Below are positions 51,487-59,817 of a stretch of 64,000 nucleotides of DNA, piece by piece. A program made the position numbers and the translations under genes. A model generated the notes under the pieces. The model searched no databases, was not told the DNA's origin, and was given only the letters and a program-made list of their open reading frames with translations. The DNA is from Maribacter_C sp947494565 (GTDB lineage Bacteria; Bacteroidota; Bacteroidia; Flavobacteriales; Flavobacteriaceae), in contig NZ_JBLFEP010000005.1 of assembly GCF_047345415.1 (NCBI RefSeq), positions 507,028-571,027 of the forward strand, read 5' to 3'. How positions within the stretch are numbered: the stretch's first letter is position 1; each line of letters starts with the position of its first letter.

Positions 51487-54400
51487 TTATCTGATTGTAT
51501 AGCCTTCAGAGGTGTTCATGACACCATTGATTACCGTCGCCAAGGACGCTACCATTACTGGATCAGAGCTACTTTTTATTTTCGTTTCACCCATATTCAA
51601 ATAGGCAATGGCATCTTCCTTCCTCCTCGAAAAACGATTTTGCTCATCCCTCAAAAATTTTCGCAATACCTTCATTTCATTGGACTGCGGCATTCGACCG
51701 GTGCTCAATTGAAAAGCTCGTTCCAGTTGCTTTTGAGGCTGACCACCTAGTTCATCAAGAATACTTTCGGCAAGTATGTAAGACGCCTCAACAAACTGCG
51801 GGTCATTCAGCAATACTAAGGCCTGCAAGGGGGTGCTCGTCTGTCGTCGACGCACCGTACATACACTGCGATCACCTGCATCGAAGATTTGCATCGAAGG
51901 CGGCGCTGATGTCCTTTTCCAAATCGTATATAAACTTCTGCGGTAGAGTCCCGGACCCGGTTTCTGCTTATAGCGATAGCGCCATGGTTTATTGCTTATT
52001 TCATCCCAGAGTCCATCCGGTTGATACGGATAAACACTTGGTCCCCCAATTTTACCCGCAAGCAACCCACTTATTGCCAAAGCATTATCGCGTATCATTT
52101 CAGCGGTCATCCGCATACTTGGGCCCCTTGCTAGAAGTACATTGTCAACGTCTATATCAAGCAGGTCAGGCCTCATTTGAGAGCTCTGTTGGTAGGTACT
52201 TGACATCACGATCAACTTGTGCATTTTTTTGATATCCCAGCCTGATTCGATGAATGTAACGGCGAGCCAATCGAGTAGCTCAGGGTGTGAGGGAAGGCTC
52301 CCTTGATTGCCAAAGTCGTCTGCGGTCTCGACCAATCCCCTGCCGAAATGCATTTGCCACAAGCGATTCACAAAAACCCTTGCGGTCAGCGGGTTTTCTT
52401 TATCAAAGAGCCATTTTGAGAGCCCCAATCGATTTCTTGGAAATTCCTTTTTAAATGGCATAATCGCCTCCGGTACATCGGGAAGGACTTCTTCCGTAGG
52501 CGCATCGTACATTCCACGGTCCAAAATGTAGGTGGGGCGGGGCTCCGGTATATCACCAAGCACCATAATCTCTTTAATAGGTTCCAAGACCGAGATACGT
52601 TCCTGTCGCAATTTCTGAAGCTTTTTTCGCGCGACTTCTGGGTCTTGACCAAGGGTCTGGTGATAGAACTCCTTTATTTTCTCACTTTCTTTGGCCATAT
52701 CAGCAGCCTTTATTGCCTTGTTGGCAAATTGCACCTCCAAAGAGGATAATTCGCGACTGTAGATCTTTAGGTTATCGATACCGCCATCTTTGAAAGTTTT
52801 AAACTTATCCCGTACGCCCAAAGTAAATCCATGGAAAGGATAGTTATGGCTGTTCTTCTTAAATAATATGGATTTATAGAGGTTATCAATTTCAACGTTC
52901 ACTGGAACTTCATGTCCGTCAAGGTAAAGCCGTACCCCACTGGCCTTGGCCAAACCATCATAGCTGACCGTCACATTACTCCATTCTTTTTCAGCAATGG
53001 GCCGTTTCGATTTCACCTGAATGGCATTTGAAGGCCATGAACGTGCCAATACGAATTTTAGGTGATTGTCTTCCAGATGCAGGGAATACCCCTTAAGTCC
53101 TAATCGGGTTTCCTCGCAATGGGTAAAAATCGCCGCTTCATCATATGTTGTATCGGGGTAGATATCCAACGAAATGGTAAATGGATCGCATTGGTCGAAC
53201 CATCCTACTTTTTTGGGTAGTGCAATGGTCGTATAATCATTGAAGAAGATGGCATCACCAGAAACCCCCACTTTGACCTCGGGTTCTTTGATAACAGTAA
53301 CTTCCCTATTCCCATAGGTTAAGGCATGAAAGGTTTTTTCGTTCTTTCGCTGCAAACCATCAAAGGTGACACTGGCGTTCAAACCCTTCTGAAGTCCGAT
53401 TTTCAATTGCGATTGCAATTTATCGGTATTGGAGGTTAGGGCTGCTATGGCTTTAGGTTTTTCTTTATGTATCGCAACCAACTCTTCTTTGATCTCCTCG
53501 ATACCGCTATCAATGTACTGCAACACTTTCTCTTGCTCCTTGTTGGTCAGCAACAAAGACGGCCCGGGTACTTGACCTGGTCCATAGACTGCAGTGCCTA
53601 TTTCGTTTGTGCTATTAAAGAATGCGAACAACTCGTAATGGTCTTTTTGACTGATGGCATCATATTTATGGTCATGGCAGCGCGCACATTCAACGCTGAG
53701 CCCCATAAAAGCCTTCCCGACCACTTGGGTTCTGTCCGCTACATACTCGACCCTATATTCTTCATAAACGATTCCCGCTTCAGAATTTCTTTTGTGCAAC
53801 CTATTGAAAGCCGTAGCAAGTTTACTTTCTTGGGTCGGTTGTTCGATCAAATCCCCGGCTAACTGAAAGGTCGTAAACTGATCATAGGTCATATTTTCAT
53901 TAAATGCGTTGATCACCCAGTCACGATAGGGACTAAAATCTCGATGTTTGTCGTCTAGATACCCATCACTATCGGCATATCGGGCTACGTCCATCCATTC
54001 AGCCGCCATGCGCTCGCCATAAGCAGGAGATGCCAAAAGTTTATCCACTACTTTTTCATAGGCATTCTCGGATGGGTCATTCACGAAATCCTCGATTTGT
54101 TGTGCCGAAGGGGGAAGACCGATCAAACCGAAACTCAACCGTCGGATCAAAGCCTCTTTAGAAGCCCTACTTGAAGGTTTTAGTTTATTCGACTCCAAGG
54201 TCTTGGCCACAAAATAATCGATTTCATTCGAAGGCCAGTCTTTAGCTGAAACAGAAGGTTTTACACCCTTTTTTGGAGGAATAAAAGACCAGTGCGGCTT
54301 GTATTCGGCTCCTTGGGCAATCCATTTGGCCAGTATTGCTATTTCACGATCTGTCAATTCTACCTTAAATTCCAAAGGAGGCATTTTTCTTTCGGGATCT

Positions 54401-54711
54401 GTTGATAAAATGCGATCGACAATTTCGCTCTTATGTGGCTTTCCTGGTACGATAGCACTTTTTCCAGAACCTTCCAAAGCGGTATATGCATGCTCGGCAA
54501 TATCCAAACGGAGTCCCGCCTTTTGATTGGCCATATCAGGTCCGTGACAGGCAAAACATTTGTCGGATAGAATAGGTTTTACATGGTAATTAAAGTCAAT
54601 CTTATCCGGCACTTCGGTCATCGCCGCTTCAATTTCCTTGGGCGGGTTCCAATCACAACTTGTCAACCAAAATGAGACTAAAACAAAAGTGATATAACGC
54701 ATTCCTTTCAT
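51487..54711 (-). CDS. PSD1/planctomycete cytochrome C domain lipoprotein (DUF1549-LamG-DUF1553)
   Basis: 1074 residues. After a lipoprotein signal (YITFVLVSFWLTSC) comes a haem domain with KCFACHGPD and a possible Met ligand (DPERKMPPLEFK). DUF1549 (PSD1) follows (NEIDYFVAKTLESNKLKPSS, PAYGERMAAEWMDVARYADS, ECARCHDHKYDAI with a second CxxCH). A LamG/concanavalin-A insert covers about residues 460-680 (DPFTISLDIYPDTTYDEAAI, GLAKASGVRLYLDGHEVPV). The C-terminus is DUF1553 (NPLTARVFVNRLWQMHFGRG, RSLYTIWKRTSAPPSMQIFD). It thus has two haem motifs and a carbohydrate-binding-like fold. It is the first gene of its run and is divergent from the transmembrane regulator. Confidence 0.92.
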   Translation of the reverse strand: MKGMRYITFVLVSFWLTSCDWNPPKEIEAAMTEVPDKIDFNYHVKPILSDKCFACHGPDMANQKAGLRLDIAEHAYTALEGSGKSAIVPGKPHKSEIVDRILSTDPERKMPPLEFKVELTDREIAILAKWIAQGAEYKPHWSFIPPKKGVKPSVSAKDWPSNEIDYFVAKTLESNKLKPSSRASKEALIRRLSFGLIGLPPSAQQIEDFVNDPSENAYEKVVDKLLASPAYGERMAAEWMDVARYADSDGYLDDKHRDFSPYRDWVINAFNENMTYDQFTTFQLAGDLIEQPTQESKLATAFNRLHKRNSEAGIVYEEYRVEYVADRTQVVGKAFMGLSVECARCHDHKYDAISQKDHYELFAFFNSTNEIGTAVYGPGQVPGPSLLLTNKEQEKVLQYIDSGIEEIKEELVAIHKEKPKAIAALTSNTDKLQSQLKIGLQKGLNASVTFDGLQRKNEKTFHALTYGNREVTVIKEPEVKVGVSGDAIFFNDYTTIALPKKVGWFDQCDPFTISLDIYPDTTYDEAAIFTHCEETRLGLKGYSLHLEDNHLKFVLARSWPSNAIQVKSKRPIAEKEWSNVTVSYDGLAKASGVRLYLDGHEVPVNVEIDNLYKSILFKKNSHNYPFHGFTLGVRDKFKTFKDGGIDNLKIYSRELSSLEVQFANKAIKAADMAKESEKIKEFYHQTLGQDPEVARKKLQKLRQERISVLEPIKEIMVLGDIPEPRPTYILDRGMYDAPTEEVLPDVPEAIMPFKKEFPRNRLGLSKWLFDKENPLTARVFVNRLWQMHFGRGLVETADDFGNQGSLPSHPELLDWLAVTFIESGWDIKKMHKLIVMSSTYQQSSQMRPDLLDIDVDNVLLARGPSMRMTAEMIRDNALAISGLLAGKIGGPSVYPYQPDGLWDEISNKPWRYRYKQKPGPGLYRRSLYTIWKRTSAPPSMQIFDAGDRSVCTVRRRQTSTPLQALVLLNDPQFVEASYILAESILDELGGQPQKQLERAFQLSTGRMPQSNEMKVLRKFLRDEQNRFSRRKEDAIAYLNMGETKIKSSSDPVMVASLATVINGVMNTSEGYTIR

Positions 54712-54746
54712 GTCCGTTTTTACTTTAACGGTAAGCTACAATCATT

Positions 54747-54795
54747 TTTTAACAGTTAAAAGTCAAATAAACCGTTTCATTAACAGTTAATGAAA
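54747..54795. promoter_or_regulatory. Two palindromic operators sharing TTAACAGTTAA
   Basis: A perfect 15-bp palindrome at 54747-54761 (TTTTAAC-A-GTTAAAA) and a perfect 21-bp palindrome at 54775-54795 (core CATTAAC-A-GTTAATG) share an 11-base centre. The centres, 54754 and 54785, are 31 bases apart, three helical turns, so two dimers would bind on the same face. They lie between the PSD1 gene (ATG 54711, leftward) and the regulator gene (ATG 54826, rightward). A TATCTTTA -7-like box at 54802-54809 places the right palindrome over the regulator's -33 region, which fits autoregulation. Confidence 0.7.
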
Positions 54796-54825
54796 TTTAG
54801 CTATCTTTAGATAAACTCCGTAGAT

Positions 54826-56010
54826 ATGGTCGGTTCGGAAGAAATCAAACTGCATATAGAAAAAATTATTTCAAGCAAGTCCTTTGGCAATTCCACTACT
54901 TATGCCAATCTTTTGAGGTATTTGGCACGCTGTACATCAGATAATAATGTGCCTAAAGAGACTACCATTGCGAGTGAAATATTTGCGAAAAAAGACTTCG
55001 ATCCGTCACAGAGCACGTTGATACGGGTCTATGTGTACAATCTGAGGAAAAAAATTATTACCTTTTATCAAAATGAAGGCCAGAATGAGGCGTATCACAT
55101 ACAAATTCCAAAAGGCGGCTATGCTCTGGAATTTGTTAAAAAAAGGCATGATATTGTGGAAAAGGCCGCTCCACTCAGAACTATGCTTTATGTCTTTGGA
55201 GGGTTACTTCTGGTCTCTCTTGTATTCAATCTCTATTTAGCACGTTCAAACAACAAAAGGCCATTAATCGATCAGAATGGACTTTGGAAAGACCTCGTAG
55301 CGAGTAAGCGCCCAAAGACCTTGGTCATGGGTGATTTGTTCATCTATAACGAAATAGACACCTTAAGAAATTTAATACGGACAGTTCGGGGTCCGAGCAT
55401 AAATTCGCTGCAAGAATTTGAAGCATTCAAAGCTGGGGATTTCAATGAAGACGTTGAAATAACTCCCTTGAATTATACTCATTTGATTTTAGGCAGTACA
55501 CAATGGGTGAAAAAATTGAGCGAGATTTTTTACTCCATCGATGACAATTACTCCATACGCACCATGTCTCGTTTCAATCCGAAGCAATTGCAAGATTCAG
55601 ACCTTTTGGTGGTGGGCATGCACAAAACCTTGGGCGTCTTCAAGAATTTTTATGACAACTCCGCCTTCGAATACGATACCGAAAATGACGCCTTTCACTT
55701 CACCAAAAATACCGAAGTGATTACCTATAGACCAAGTGGGGATGCTGATAATTATCATACAGACTATGCGCTAATGGCCAAAGTACCTGGTTCCAATAAC
55801 AATAGTGTTTACCTATTTTCGGGAATATGGGATACCGGTGCTACCCAAAGTTTGAAGAATTTTACGGATCAAGATCTTCTGGCTGAAATAGAGCAAAAGA
55901 TGAAGGACAAGTTTGGCACACTTCCCAAATACTACGAGGTGTTCTTTGAGGTCAACGGTATCGATCGAACGGAATTGAGCAGCACGATTCTATATATGAG
56001 CGCATTGTAG
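54826..56010 (+). CDS. Transmembrane winged-helix regulator
   Basis: 394 residues. The cytosolic N-terminal roughly 105 form a winged-helix-like domain (HIEKIISSKSFGNSTTYANL, STLIRVYVYNLRKKIITFYQ, YHIQIPKGGYALEF). This is the pattern of regulators with VRVxxxxLRKKL...IxLPKGGYxPxF. One membrane helix follows near residues 117-138 (TMLYVFGGLLLVSLVFNLYL), then a roughly 250-residue outer domain (LVMGDLFIYNEIDTLRNLIR, LNYTHLILGSTQWVKKLSEI, SDLLVVGMHKTLGVFKNFYD). The architecture is a one-component sensor. It is divergent from the PSD1 operon and preceded by two palindromes, so it is the likely controller of the region 3 genes. Confidence 0.78.
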   Translation: MVGSEEIKLHIEKIISSKSFGNSTTYANLLRYLARCTSDNNVPKETTIASEIFAKKDFDPSQSTLIRVYVYNLRKKIITFYQNEGQNEAYHIQIPKGGYALEFVKKRHDIVEKAAPLRTMLYVFGGLLLVSLVFNLYLARSNNKRPLIDQNGLWKDLVASKRPKTLVMGDLFIYNEIDTLRNLIRTVRGPSINSLQEFEAFKAGDFNEDVEITPLNYTHLILGSTQWVKKLSEIFYSIDDNYSIRTMSRFNPKQLQDSDLLVVGMHKTLGVFKNFYDNSAFEYDTENDAFHFTKNTEVITYRPSGDADNYHTDYALMAKVPGSNNNSVYLFSGIWDTGATQSLKNFTDQDLLAEIEQKMKDKFGTLPKYYEVFFEVNGIDRTELSSTILYMSAL

Positions 56011-56049
56011 TATACAAAGCTTATCTTTAAGACTACTAATACACATCCC

Positions 56050-56865
56050 ATGCGAATTCTACAGTATTGTTGTCTTTTACTTTTCCTCACGGCATGTAAA
56101 ACCGAGAAAAAAGAAACCGAAAAAGTTGCCCCACCTGAAACCATCGAAACCGCCGTCTTACTTTCTGAAGAGGAAACAAAAGGAAATGCATTATTGGACA
56201 AATCGATAACCGCTCATGGCGGAATGGACGCGTGGAAGTCTTTTGCAGGACTTGAATACAACCTAAGCGATAACGGAAAAATGGTCTATCAATTAACCCA
56301 ATTAAAAGACCGGAGGGCTTATTTAAAATCTAAAAAATACGAAGTCGGATTCGATGGCATAGTGGCGTGGGCCAAACCAGATGCGCAAGAAGTATCCGGT
56401 AAATCCTCGGCATTTTATTATAATCTCGATTTCTATTTCATAGGTGTACCATTTTTACTTAAAGATCCAGGGGTACATGCTTTTTATGATGGTCAGACCG
56501 TGGTCAACGATAAAACCTATGAAACGTTAAAAATCACTTTCGGAAAGGGTGTAGGCCTCACACCAGAAGATGTGTACTACCTATATATCGATCCGAATAC
56601 CCATCTATTGGAAATCTTGACTTACTCCATTTCGTATTTTGATAAGGAAAGTGCGCCCGTAAACAGCGCTAAGGTCTATTCTGATTATCAAAATGTTCAA
56701 GGACTCATGATGCCGCATCAAATGGAAAACTTCGAATGGAAAGACGGTCAGATGGGTAAAAGCAAAAATCACCTGCGTTTATTTAGTGATATTCGATTTT
56801 TGAGTGTAATTCCGGATGAAGGGCTTTTTGAAGTGCCGGACGGGGCAATAACAGAAGAACTGTAG
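56050..56865 (+). CDS. DUF6503-like lipoprotein, second copy
   Basis: 271 residues with lipobox signal MRILQYCCLLLFLTAC. The body parallels the 13233-14027 protein: LLDKSITAHGGMDAWKSFAG, FYYNLDFYFIGVPFLLKDPG, LKITFGKGVGLTPEDVYYLY, IDPNTHLLEILTYSISYF, QGLMMPHQMENFEWKDGQ. It follows the regulator on the same strand after 39 bases and probably shares its transcript. It may bind a lipid or product handled by the neighbouring secreted redox proteins, by inference from fold and position. Confidence 0.82.
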   Translation: MRILQYCCLLLFLTACKTEKKETEKVAPPETIETAVLLSEEETKGNALLDKSITAHGGMDAWKSFAGLEYNLSDNGKMVYQLTQLKDRRAYLKSKKYEVGFDGIVAWAKPDAQEVSGKSSAFYYNLDFYFIGVPFLLKDPGVHAFYDGQTVVNDKTYETLKITFGKGVGLTPEDVYYLYIDPNTHLLEILTYSISYFDKESAPVNSAKVYSDYQNVQGLMMPHQMENFEWKDGQMGKSKNHLRLFSDIRFLSVIPDEGLFEVPDGAITEEL

Positions 56866-56893
56866 ACGCGATGAAAGCGGCTTAAGGGTGTTT

Positions 56894-59116
56894 TTATTTT
56901 TGGGAAAACTCAAGAAGCTCCTCCTCTGTATATTCTGCGCCACTCTTCGGTCTGGCCGCTCTTAACTCTGTTACCTTTTCTGTTTTCAATCCTCTTGGTA
57001 TATCTGAAAAGGCATTGGTTACATAGGCCACAATATCAGCGATATCCTTGTCGGTGATTTCATCATTTCGAATAAGTCCTGGCATTGCCAAATTCAAATC
57101 ATATCGTTTTCCTTTCACCGTAACAGGGCCCTGAAGACCATGTAGTACGATTAAACCCAATCGTTCCGCATCGGCCACATGCTCAGAATTCAATAAAGGA
57201 GGGGCAAGTCCTTCTATTCCCATTCCATTCTGACCATGGCAAGAGGCACATATACCGAAAAATAACTTGGCACCTCGTGTTCTGTTGTCTTCTGCCAATG
57301 ATTTTCTTGAATAAATGGGATTGACCATCCCTTTTGCCTTTCGTTCTTGAATCTCTGCAATTTCACTTTGTAAAGGCATCTCTTCCCTAGGTTTGTCAAG
57401 TAAGGTCATGTTTTCGGACAGTCCGCTTAACGCTGCTTCCCTAAAAATCGATTTACCTTGTTGTCGATTCAAGATTTCCGTAAACAGAGAAGAAAACTTC
57501 AGCTCGTCAAGAGCCATCCACTCTCCTAAAGTGGACAAAAGATACAGATCGGTTTGAAGGTCATTCCTTTGCGCTAATTCATGGAAGAGCTCCCTCACAT
57601 CCTCAGTATTGGACTTCTTGGTGAATTTTTCAAGTAACACAATTCCATGAGCGACGACATCGGAGTTGTTTGACGCCAAGAGGTCGATCAAAAAATCAAC
57701 ATTAAGTGCATTCAATCCCTCAAGGGTGTACAGTGCATGTATTTGAGCATTTGCATTTTCGTGATCAAGTACCCGCCTTTTTAAGTCATCCGTGACCTCC
57801 ACGGCTTTGCGAAAAATCAATTGCTGTTGCGCCCTATCTCTCATCCAACCGTTATCATGACTTAAAATAGTCACCAACTCTTGATTGCTGGCAGCTTGAA
57901 AATCCACACTTGTTTGCGGGGCGACCCCAGCGGTACTCACCTTAAGTATTCGTCCAAAATTGGTTAAGGTATCCAGGCGGTTTCCTTTTACTTTTTCCCT
58001 CAGGTATGGACTCAGATACGCATGATGACCTATCATTCCCCGATGCATATCAACAATAAAAAGGCTGCCATCAGGTCCATTATTAAGGTTCACCGGACGA
58101 AAACCTTCGTCAGTTGACGCCAAAAACTCCTTTCCTTGATACGCCTGTTTAGCCGAGGTGGAGTCTCCTCTGAAGGTCAAGATATTTCGTTTGATCAAAT
58201 TTCCTTCAGGAATGCACACAAATGCATTACCGTCATATTCACCTGAAAACTGCCCTCCCCGATACACTAACGGACTACAGGCCGCAGTGGCATTGACCAA
58301 GATGCTATCATTGTTCAAGACACCCTTGGCATATCCCCTGTTGACCGATGTTGCGTGCAAAGGATATACCCGCTGATCTTTAGTAAGCATTTGCGCGACC
58401 CCGTGGGTCGGGGTAAAGTGCTTATTGCGAATCAAGCGATTCGGTAAAATATGGTCGCCCAGTAGCTGTCGTGAATTGTCATTGTAGTACAGCCGTCCGA
58501 AATTATCCTTGCTGATGCCCCATTGCCCTCGAAAAGTGGTGGGCTCTTTTTGCCAAATCCCGTCTTTTCGTCGGTATCTAAAATTTGATTTTGCATTGTA
58601 GATCCAGTTATCAATATTGAGTAGCAATCCGTTTGGTTGATGTTCTGGATTACCCTCCGCGGCATATATCGAATCAACAAGAACCTTATTTACCGGTTTG
58701 TCATCTTGAATTTCGGCGAACCACAAATTAGGAGGTTCAGCATACAAGAGTCCCCCATACACGTGTGCTAGTGCTCGGGGCATAACCAAACTATCTAAAA
58801 ATACCTTGGAATGGTCGATTACTCCGTCCGCATCCAAATCTTCCAAAATCTTGATACTCCCGATCGGCTCGGTTTCACCCGTACCTCTCATATCATTCAT
58901 ATACCCGGGCATTTCAACAACCCAGATTCGTCCTTTGTCATCAAAATCAATGGCAACTGGAGCTATTAAATGTGGTTCCGAAGCAACAACCTTCAACGAA
59001 AATCCTTCTTCCAAAACATAGCTATCAAGCGGAATATATGGTTCTTCATACGACGTGCCGCAGCCCATATTGAGAAGTAGTGCGAACACGAGAAGAATAC
59101 TATAGATGTCTTTCAT
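56894..59116 (-). CDS. PVC-type haem-binding (CxxCH) membrane-bound dehydrogenase-like lipoprotein
   Basis: About 740 residues. A lipoprotein signal (MKDIYSILLVFALLLNMGC) leads into a beta-propeller of the 'membrane-bound dehydrogenase' type (SLKVVASEPHLIAPVAIDFD, GRIWVVEMPGYMNDMRGTGE, NNGPDGSLFIVDMHRGMIGH). A HEAT-like helical middle (NAQIHALYTLEGLNALNVDF) and a C-terminal cytochrome c domain (FGICASCHGQNGMGIEGLAP, distal Met in NLAMPGL) follow. The frame extends to an ATG at 59131, but the ATG at 59116 fits the signal peptide. It ends the second minus-strand run. Proteins of this class are thought to oxidise sugars or alcohols and pass electrons to the haem. Confidence 0.9.
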   Translation of the reverse strand: MKDIYSILLVFALLLNMGCGTSYEEPYIPLDSYVLEEGFSLKVVASEPHLIAPVAIDFDDKGRIWVVEMPGYMNDMRGTGETEPIGSIKILEDLDADGVIDHSKVFLDSLVMPRALAHVYGGLLYAEPPNLWFAEIQDDKPVNKVLVDSIYAAEGNPEHQPNGLLLNIDNWIYNAKSNFRYRRKDGIWQKEPTTFRGQWGISKDNFGRLYYNDNSRQLLGDHILPNRLIRNKHFTPTHGVAQMLTKDQRVYPLHATSVNRGYAKGVLNNDSILVNATAACSPLVYRGGQFSGEYDGNAFVCIPEGNLIKRNILTFRGDSTSAKQAYQGKEFLASTDEGFRPVNLNNGPDGSLFIVDMHRGMIGHHAYLSPYLREKVKGNRLDTLTNFGRILKVSTAGVAPQTSVDFQAASNQELVTILSHDNGWMRDRAQQQLIFRKAVEVTDDLKRRVLDHENANAQIHALYTLEGLNALNVDFLIDLLASNNSDVVAHGIVLLEKFTKKSNTEDVRELFHELAQRNDLQTDLYLLSTLGEWMALDELKFSSLFTEILNRQQGKSIFREAALSGLSENMTLLDKPREEMPLQSEIAEIQERKAKGMVNPIYSRKSLAEDNRTRGAKLFFGICASCHGQNGMGIEGLAPPLLNSEHVADAERLGLIVLHGLQGPVTVKGKRYDLNLAMPGLIRNDEITDKDIADIVAYVTNAFSDIPRGLKTEKVTELRAARPKSGAEYTEEELLEFSQK

Positions 59117-59165
59117 AAATTTTCTTTGCATCGAAATTGTGCTCTATTACAGCCTTGCCCATAAT

Positions 59166-59798
59166 TCAAATCACACTGAAGTAAATCATCAACCAATGGC
59201 TTATGGCTCCACCAAGAACGAAAACATGCCAGATAAAATGATTATAAGGAATGCGTTCCAAGGCGTAAAAGAGAATGCCAAAGGTATAAAAGGCGCCACC
59301 CAGAAACAACAATCGAAACCCCAAATCGGGCGTATTCTCCATAAGATTTTCAATATCGATAACAATGAGCCATCCCATAGCCACATACAGTAATAAGGAT
59401 AGAAATTCGAGCTTACCTGTATAAAATATTTTGAATAGTGTTCCTAACCCAGCAATTATCCAAACTGCGTAAAAAATAGTCCACCCATTTCCGTGAACAA
59501 GACTAATCAAAGCAATTGGGGTGTAGGTTCCGGCAATTAAGAGGTAGATATTGATATGGTCTAAAATTCTGAGCTTCTTCTTTAGCTCGAAATTTTCGGT
59601 CAAATGATACAGTGTTGAAATGGTGAACATCGAGATCAAGGTCAAACTATAGATCAGTATGCTCATCGTCGCATATTCTGTCTTGTTTGAATTGTGGTTC
59701 AATAAAAGGAATACGCCAAGTAAAGAGAGAACGACTCCTACGGCATGCGAAATTGTGTTCAGACGTTCTTCCTTTTGATATGGAGCGTTATGCTGCAT
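59166..59798 (-). CDS. Haemolysin III family membrane protein (PAQR/YqfA type)
   Basis: 210 residues with seven membrane helices. Family motifs are RLNTISHAVGVVLSLLGVFL at the N-terminus, FTISTLYHLTENFELKKKLR, ILDHINIYLLIAGTYTPIAL, and HFIWHVFVLGGAISHWLMIY with the C-terminal His pair. The bacterial members are membrane homeostasis proteins or zinc-dependent hydrolases, like adiponectin receptors. The TTG at 59801 also opens the frame, but the ATG at 59798 is preferred. It is placed between two secreted redox genes (19 and about 50 bases away), an unusual neighbourhood. Confidence 0.9.
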   Translation of the reverse strand: MQHNAPYQKEERLNTISHAVGVVLSLLGVFLLLNHNSNKTEYATMSILIYSLTLISMFTISTLYHLTENFELKKKLRILDHINIYLLIAGTYTPIALISLVHGNGWTIFYAVWIIAGLGTLFKIFYTGKLEFLSLLLYVAMGWLIVIDIENLMENTPDLGFRLLFLGGAFYTFGILFYALERIPYNHFIWHVFVLGGAISHWLMIYFSVI

Positions 59799-59817
59799 CA
59801 ACCTATAAAGCTAATCA

